The notes beneath the pieces are model-generated. The model saw only the letters and a program-made list of their open reading frames with translations, had not been told where the DNA came from and searched no databases. From positions 1,116,001-1,180,000 of the forward strand of contig CAWAMN010000002.1 in NCBI GenBank assembly GCA_963783235.1: DNA of 64,000 nucleotides, given 5' to 3'. Of this stretch, positions 60,356 through 64,000 are shown in pieces. Positions within the stretch are counted from its first letter, which is position 1; every line of letters begins with the position of its first letter. This DNA comes from Thiohalomonas sp963783235 (GTDB taxonomy: Bacteria; Pseudomonadota; Gammaproteobacteria; Thiohalomonadales; Thiohalomonadaceae). The translations under genes were made by a program, and so were the position numbers.

Positions 60356-61909
60356 CTAATCCAAGCTGTCGGCGTCGAGATTAAAAGGCAGCAGCGCCTC
60401 GAAATCCTCGACCGATTCGGCGCCGGGTAGTTCTTTAAAAACGTGGCGCAGGTAGCGGTAGGGCTCATGGCCGCTGGCCTTGGCGGTGGCGATGAGACTG
60501 TATAGCCGTGCCGAGGTGTGCGCGCCCTTGGGGGTATCGGCAAAGAGCCAGTTGTTGCGACCGATGACAAAGGGGCGGATGGCGCGCTCGGCGGCATTGT
60601 TGTCGATGCTGAGGCGGCCGTCTTCGACGTAACGGGCCAGCTTGGACCATTCACCGGCCAGATAGCCCAAGGCCCTGCCGATGGCACTTTGGGGCGGTAC
60701 CTCGGGCAGCGACTGCTCCAGCCACTTTCGCATGTCCTTCAGCACCGGCCGGGCCTTCTCCTGGCGCAGTCGGTAGCGCTCCTCGGGGCTGAGGTCTTTG
60801 GCCTGCTTTTCGATACGGTAGAGCTTGCCAATGAAGTCGAGGCCCTTGCCAGCGCGGCCGGTCGGTTTGCCCTTGGCCTTCTTGCCCTGCGCCTTGAGCG
60901 CCTCGTCGAATTTGCGCCGGGCATGGGCCATGCAGCCAAGCAGGCGCACATCCTGCTGCTCGGCCACGGCGTTATAGCCGTCATAGCCATCGCACTGCAC
61001 AGTGCCGCTAAAGCCTTCAAGCAGACGAAGCGGTACGGACTGGCCCCTTGAGGGGTCGTAATCGAAGAGGATGACCGGCTTGTCGGGCGGACCGCCGCGC
61101 TGGACCCACATATAGGACTTGGAGGATGCCTTTTTGCCGTCCTCCTTCAACACCTGCACCGTAGTCTCGTCCATCTGCACGATGTCGTAACCGAGCAGCG
61201 TATCGCGCAGCAGGTTAACCAGTGGCAGGACCAAATCCCCGAGCTTGAGCATCCAGCCGGCCAGGGTGGCCCGGGGGATCTCGACGCCGGCCCGCCTCAG
61301 AATGCTTTCCTGTCGGTACAGCGGCAGGGCATCGACGTACTTGGCGGTACACACGTGGGCCAGAAGGCCGGGGCTGGCAAAGCTCTTCGGAATCGGCTGG
61401 GGCGGGAGCTTCGCCGTCTTCACCCCCTGACGGCAGCAGGGGCAGGCGTACTTGGGCCGGATGTGACGCAACACCTGGACTTTGGCCGGGATCACATCCA
61501 GCTGCTCGGAGATCTCCTCGCCAATGCGCTCCAGGGCGCTGCCGTCATGCGGGCAGACCTTCTCGGCTTCGGGCAGGTCATGCAGGACCTCGACCCGCTC
61601 GATGTAATCCGGCAGCGGCTTGCGACCGGGCTTTTGGCGCTGGTGGGCCGGGACAGTGACCGAGGCTTCTTCGGCTTCATCGACTGTGCCCTCGGCCTGC
61701 TCCGGGGCCTCGGCCTCATTGAAAAGGCCGAGCTGGTGTTTGTCGGCCTTTTCCGAAGAGCGGCCGAAGCGCTTGGCCACCAGGATATTCAGCTTTTCCT
61801 GAAGCGCGACAATCTGCGCGTCTTTTCGCTGCAGCTGCGTCTGCTGCTTGGCAACCAGCGCTTTCAGCGCCTCGATGTCGTCCGGCAAATTGTTCGTAAC
61901 AGCGACCAT
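60356..61909 (-). CDS. tnpC: IS66 transposase TnpC (copy 2)
   Basis: The same 517-residue transposase as at 51773-53326, identical in protein sequence; the one base change near 60384 is silent. Confidence 0.95.
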   Translation of the reverse strand: MVAVTNNLPDDIEALKALVAKQQTQLQRKDAQIVALQEKLNILVAKRFGRSSEKADKHQLGLFNEAEAPEQAEGTVDEAEEASVTVPAHQRQKPGRKPLPDYIERVEVLHDLPEAEKVCPHDGSALERIGEEISEQLDVIPAKVQVLRHIRPKYACPCCRQGVKTAKLPPQPIPKSFASPGLLAHVCTAKYVDALPLYRQESILRRAGVEIPRATLAGWMLKLGDLVLPLVNLLRDTLLGYDIVQMDETTVQVLKEDGKKASSKSYMWVQRGGPPDKPVILFDYDPSRGQSVPLRLLEGFSGTVQCDGYDGYNAVAEQQDVRLLGCMAHARRKFDEALKAQGKKAKGKPTGRAGKGLDFIGKLYRIEKQAKDLSPEERYRLRQEKARPVLKDMRKWLEQSLPEVPPQSAIGRALGYLAGEWSKLARYVEDGRLSIDNNAAERAIRPFVIGRNNWLFADTPKGAHTSARLYSLIATAKASGHEPYRYLRHVFKELPGAESVEDFEALLPFNLDADSLD

Positions 61910-61962
61910 GGCCCCATTGTACCGAGCCAAAGCGATGGTCGTGATCGAACTTTTCGATCGGC

Positions 61963-62322
61963 CTATAAAGCTGACTTGTAGTGCAGCGCCTGATGCGGCC
62001 GCACATAGCGCAAATCAATCCCGTCGAGCAGCCAGTTGAGCTGCTGGCCGGTGAGCGTAGCCAGTTCGCCGCCGAGAAAGACCGGCCACTTGAAGCGCTC
62101 CTTCTCCAGACGCTTCATCCACAGGCAAAAGCCGGAGCCTTCCCAGTAGAGCATCTTGACCTTGTCGCGGCGCCGGTTGACGAAGACGAACAGCCGCTCG
62201 GAGAACGGGTCGAGTTCCAGCTCGGCTTCGACCAGCACCGCCAAGCCATTGATGCCCTTTCGAAAGTCCACCGGCTTGAGGCAAACATACACCTCAGGCA
62301 GGTCGTTACTCGGGCGCATCAT
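61963..62322 (-). CDS. tnpB: IS66 accessory protein TnpB (copy 2)
   Basis: 119 residues, identical to the copy at 53380-53739, overlapping tnpA by 4 bp. Confidence 0.95.
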   Translation of the reverse strand: MMRPSNDLPEVYVCLKPVDFRKGINGLAVLVEAELELDPFSERLFVFVNRRRDKVKMLYWEGSGFCLWMKRLEKERFKWPVFLGGELATLTGQQLNWLLDGIDLRYVRPHQALHYKSAL

Positions 62323-62651
62323 CCGGCCAAGGCCCTTACCAACTCCGCCACCCAGGCCGGCTCGGTGCTGTTATCGAACTCCAGCGCCACGCCCGTCGGC
62401 AAGACAACGCGGCAGCGGCCCAGTCCGCGACCGTCAACGACACGGGCTTTTTGAAACAGGCGAGGCCGCGCGGGATTATCGCCGAGGACGCCTTTGCGCC
62501 GGAGCGTGGACTTCCAGTTATAGAAGGCCGTTACGTTCAACTCATGCGCCTTGGCGTACTGGCGCATCGACTGTCCGGACTGCTCGCAGGCCCGGATGTG
62601 ATCAAGCCAGACGCGCTGCTTGTCGGTGAGTGAGATTTCCGTGGTGTCCAT
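62319..62651 (-). CDS. tnpA: IS66 accessory protein TnpA (copy 2)
   Basis: 110 residues, identical to the copy at 53736-54068, with the same ATG. Confidence 0.93.
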   Translation of the reverse strand: MDTTEISLTDKQRVWLDHIRACEQSGQSMRQYAKAHELNVTAFYNWKSTLRRKGVLGDNPARPRLFQKARVVDGRGLGRCRVVLPTGVALEFDNSTEPAWVAELVRALAG

Positions 62652-63154
62652 GCTGTGCTCCGGTTTGCTTGACTGCCGGTGCACAGTGTTGCCCCTCAGA
62701 ATGCGCGAGAGAAGTACGGGGAAGAATTACCGGTTACGTTCTTTTTGGTGGGGAAATAGCAATCTTAGACTTTTATGGATGCCTAGGAGGTACCCGACAC
62801 GATCCTGCAGATCTCGGCTCAAGCCCATTGGCTCGCCCCGGCGGTATCTGCGTAGAGTGGCTTCCTGATCCGACCCTAGCCCCAAAACAGATAGTTGTTG
62901 GGCATCCGACAGCTGCCAATGCTCCAACAGTTGCGTGATCATGCTCGCAAGGGCCTGTTGTTTTTCACGATCGGGCTTAGTGGATTCGAGCTGAGCCATA
63001 GGAAGTTTGCCTTTTGGTGTTTTCAATCCATCGTAACAATCGATTCGAGTACCGCAAGAGCGGTGCGATTAACTCAGCTGCGAACTGCCAGCCAGGGTGA
63101 AGTTTTACTTAGGCGGAGTAAACACGGTAGCCGCACGGCAGGTCACAGTGAATC

Positions 63155-63376
63155 ATGGAAGCCTTCTATCACCTACTACTGGATGACCCGAATCTTGAAA
63201 CTGTGGGAGTCGGGGAGTCTCTGGGCGAAGAATTGACCCATCAGCTGAGCTGGGATGTCCCTAGCGCTACCCAGCAAAGATTGGACGACGCTATAACGAA
63301 AGTTCGTCGGGCAGACCCTCGGATGGAAGGCGTCAAATCAGCCATCATCCGAGCTGCTATTCGCCACACGGTTTAG
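63155..63376 (+). CDS. small hypothetical protein
   Basis: A 73-residue acidic, helical protein (MEAFYHLLLDDPNLETVGVG ... RMEGVKSAIIRAAIRHTV). No family recognised and no strong ribosome site; it is kept because the frame has coding character and lies free of other genes. Confidence 0.4.
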   Translation: MEAFYHLLLDDPNLETVGVGESLGEELTHQLSWDVPSATQQRLDDAITKVRRADPRMEGVKSAIIRAAIRHTV

Positions 63377-63506
63377 TCAATCCCGCCAACGGTTGGCAGG
63401 TAAAGTAAAGTGGACATAAGTAGCCGAAAATAAAAGAAAAACGATGTCGTTTTTTGCGAAAAAATACTCTTTTTAGCCGGAAAAAGCAGTGAGTAAGACT
63501 TGGTAG

Positions 63507-64000
63507 ATGCTAGGCGAATACAAAGAAATACCGCTTGATCTCATCCGCCGCGGTCGTTTCCAACCGAGGCAACACTTCTCTCAGGAAAAACTCGAAGAGC
63601 TGGCCGATTCCTACGCGGAATGGGGTTCAGTAACCTATCTTGGTCCGTCCAGATTGCATAGCTCCCAGGGCTCCCCTCCATCGTTCGCGATTACGATGAT
63701 CTGCAGGCGGCCCGAGCTGCGCACATCGAAAACACGCATCGAGAAGATCTGACGCCTCTGGAGAATGCGGAATACATCCGACGACTGATCGATGAATTCG
63801 ACTTCAAACACTAGGAAGTCGCGGACTACTTAGCGATCTCGCGGCCGGTCGTTACCAACTATCTCCGCCTGCTTAAACTAGGGACCCGCGCTCGAGAGCT
63901 CCTGGGAGCCGAGCGGCTGGCAAACGGACATGCTCGCGTTCTGGTGAGTGTGCCGGAGCCGATGCAAGGCCAATTGGCCAAGCTCTGCGCCGAGAAAGAA
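63507..64000 (+). pseudogene. ParB/Spo0J-like partition protein, decayed (runs off window)
   Basis: The start MLGEYKEIPLDLIRRGRFQP matches ParB N-termini (IPLDLIRRGRFQPRQHF). After SYAEWGS the frame leaves the family; in another frame ParB resumes at AAHIENTHREDLTPLENAEY. The conserved box between (GERRWRAA) is missing, so there is an internal deletion of about 25 residues plus a shift. Then comes TAG at 63811-63813, and the same frame goes on as EVADYLAISRPVVTNYLRLL, the ParB HTH, where a Gln is usual. It is clearly broken. Confidence 0.75.

Larger units (their letters stand above)
60316..62737 (-). mobile_element. IS66-family insertion sequence, copy 2
   Basis: 2,422 bp, the same length and ends as copy 1, flanked by 8-bp duplications GTTCTTTT (60308-60315 and 62738-62745). 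Same orientation as copy 1 and 6.2 kb away. The pair can recombine to delete the hipBA region between them. Confidence 0.95.
59955..62999 (-). pseudogene. DUF2384 antitoxin gene split by IS66 copy 2
   Basis: The N-terminal part (62999 to 62738; MAQLESTKPDREKQQ ... DLQDRVGYLLGIHKSLRLLF) and the C-terminal part (from 60315; TLRNRAFGQRSPLEYIDEFG ... LMEVRAYLERECGW) join exactly in frame when the element and one GTTCTTTT copy are removed, reading PHQKERQYSWMTLRN. This is the MbcA/ParS/Xre (DUF2384) pattern. After GW the tail of about 70 residues is not family-like, so the original stop may already have been lost. No RES toxin is beside it. Confidence 0.75.

Noticed and set aside
37468..63813. Genome-wide reassignment of TAG to glutamine
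   Set aside because: Core genes in the same window (menE, and the exported protein at 17025) end with TAG at the expected family length, so at most local suppression is possible.

Overview
The window is about 64 kb of high-GC DNA from what looks like a gammaproteobacterium with anaerobic respiration, possibly a Chromatiales-type sulfur oxidiser. The lineage is inferred from gene content (c4/c5-type cytochromes, FNR boxes, classical menaquinone pathway); nothing in the window fixes the species.

Region A (1-31 kb) is well-kept core DNA. It opens with a CHASE-PAS sensor (partial), the Rep helicase, a frameshifted DUF2189 membrane protein next to a MITE-like repeat, and two c-type cytochrome genes. 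A rightward menaquinone cluster follows: menF, menD, menB, menA, menC, an FNR-like regulator, a DHNA-CoA thioesterase (menI type), a tiny proline-rich ORF and a second CRP/FNR regulator. Facing it is a long leftward operon that begins with a clade II (Sec-exported) nitrous oxide reductase nosZ, continues through two cytochromes c, nosB, nosD, nosG, nosH, nosF, nosL and nosY and an unknown exported protein, and ends with ubiE/menG and menE. Quinone synthesis is therefore physically joined to N2O respiration; NosG/NosH presumably take electrons from menaquinol and pass them to the cytochromes c and NosZ. Perfect FNR boxes lie upstream of nosZ and of the dihaem cytochrome gene. Upstream of nosZ are a ZnuA-like metal-binding module and an SCO copper-chaperone module that look like one fusion protein split by a frameshift, a small exported protein and a DMT exporter.

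Region B (31-45 kb) is a defence island next to tRNA-Arg(CCG), which has a truncated 5-prime duplicate beside it. One leftward operon reads: XRE regulator, hsdM, hsdS, kwaA, kwaB (Kiwa), a DUF262/HNH gene with an in-frame amber codon, hsdR broken by at least 16 single-base insertions, and a YgjP-type metallopeptidase. Divergent from it are an excisionase-like gene and a tyrosine integrase, with three similar operator-like palindromes around the intergenic region.

Region C (45-64 kb) is a decaying accessory zone. It holds a TGTCC/GGACA half-site array before a MerR-like gene, a frameshifted zincin-HicA-like fusion, hypothetical genes, a hipBA toxin-antitoxin pair, and relics of Fic, DUF2384 antitoxin, IS256, histidine kinase, ParB and HNH genes. 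It also carries two practically identical 2,422-bp IS66 elements, each with an 8-bp target duplication; one splits a uracil-DNA-glycosylase-like gene and the other a DUF2384 antitoxin gene. Between these are several gene-poor stretches.
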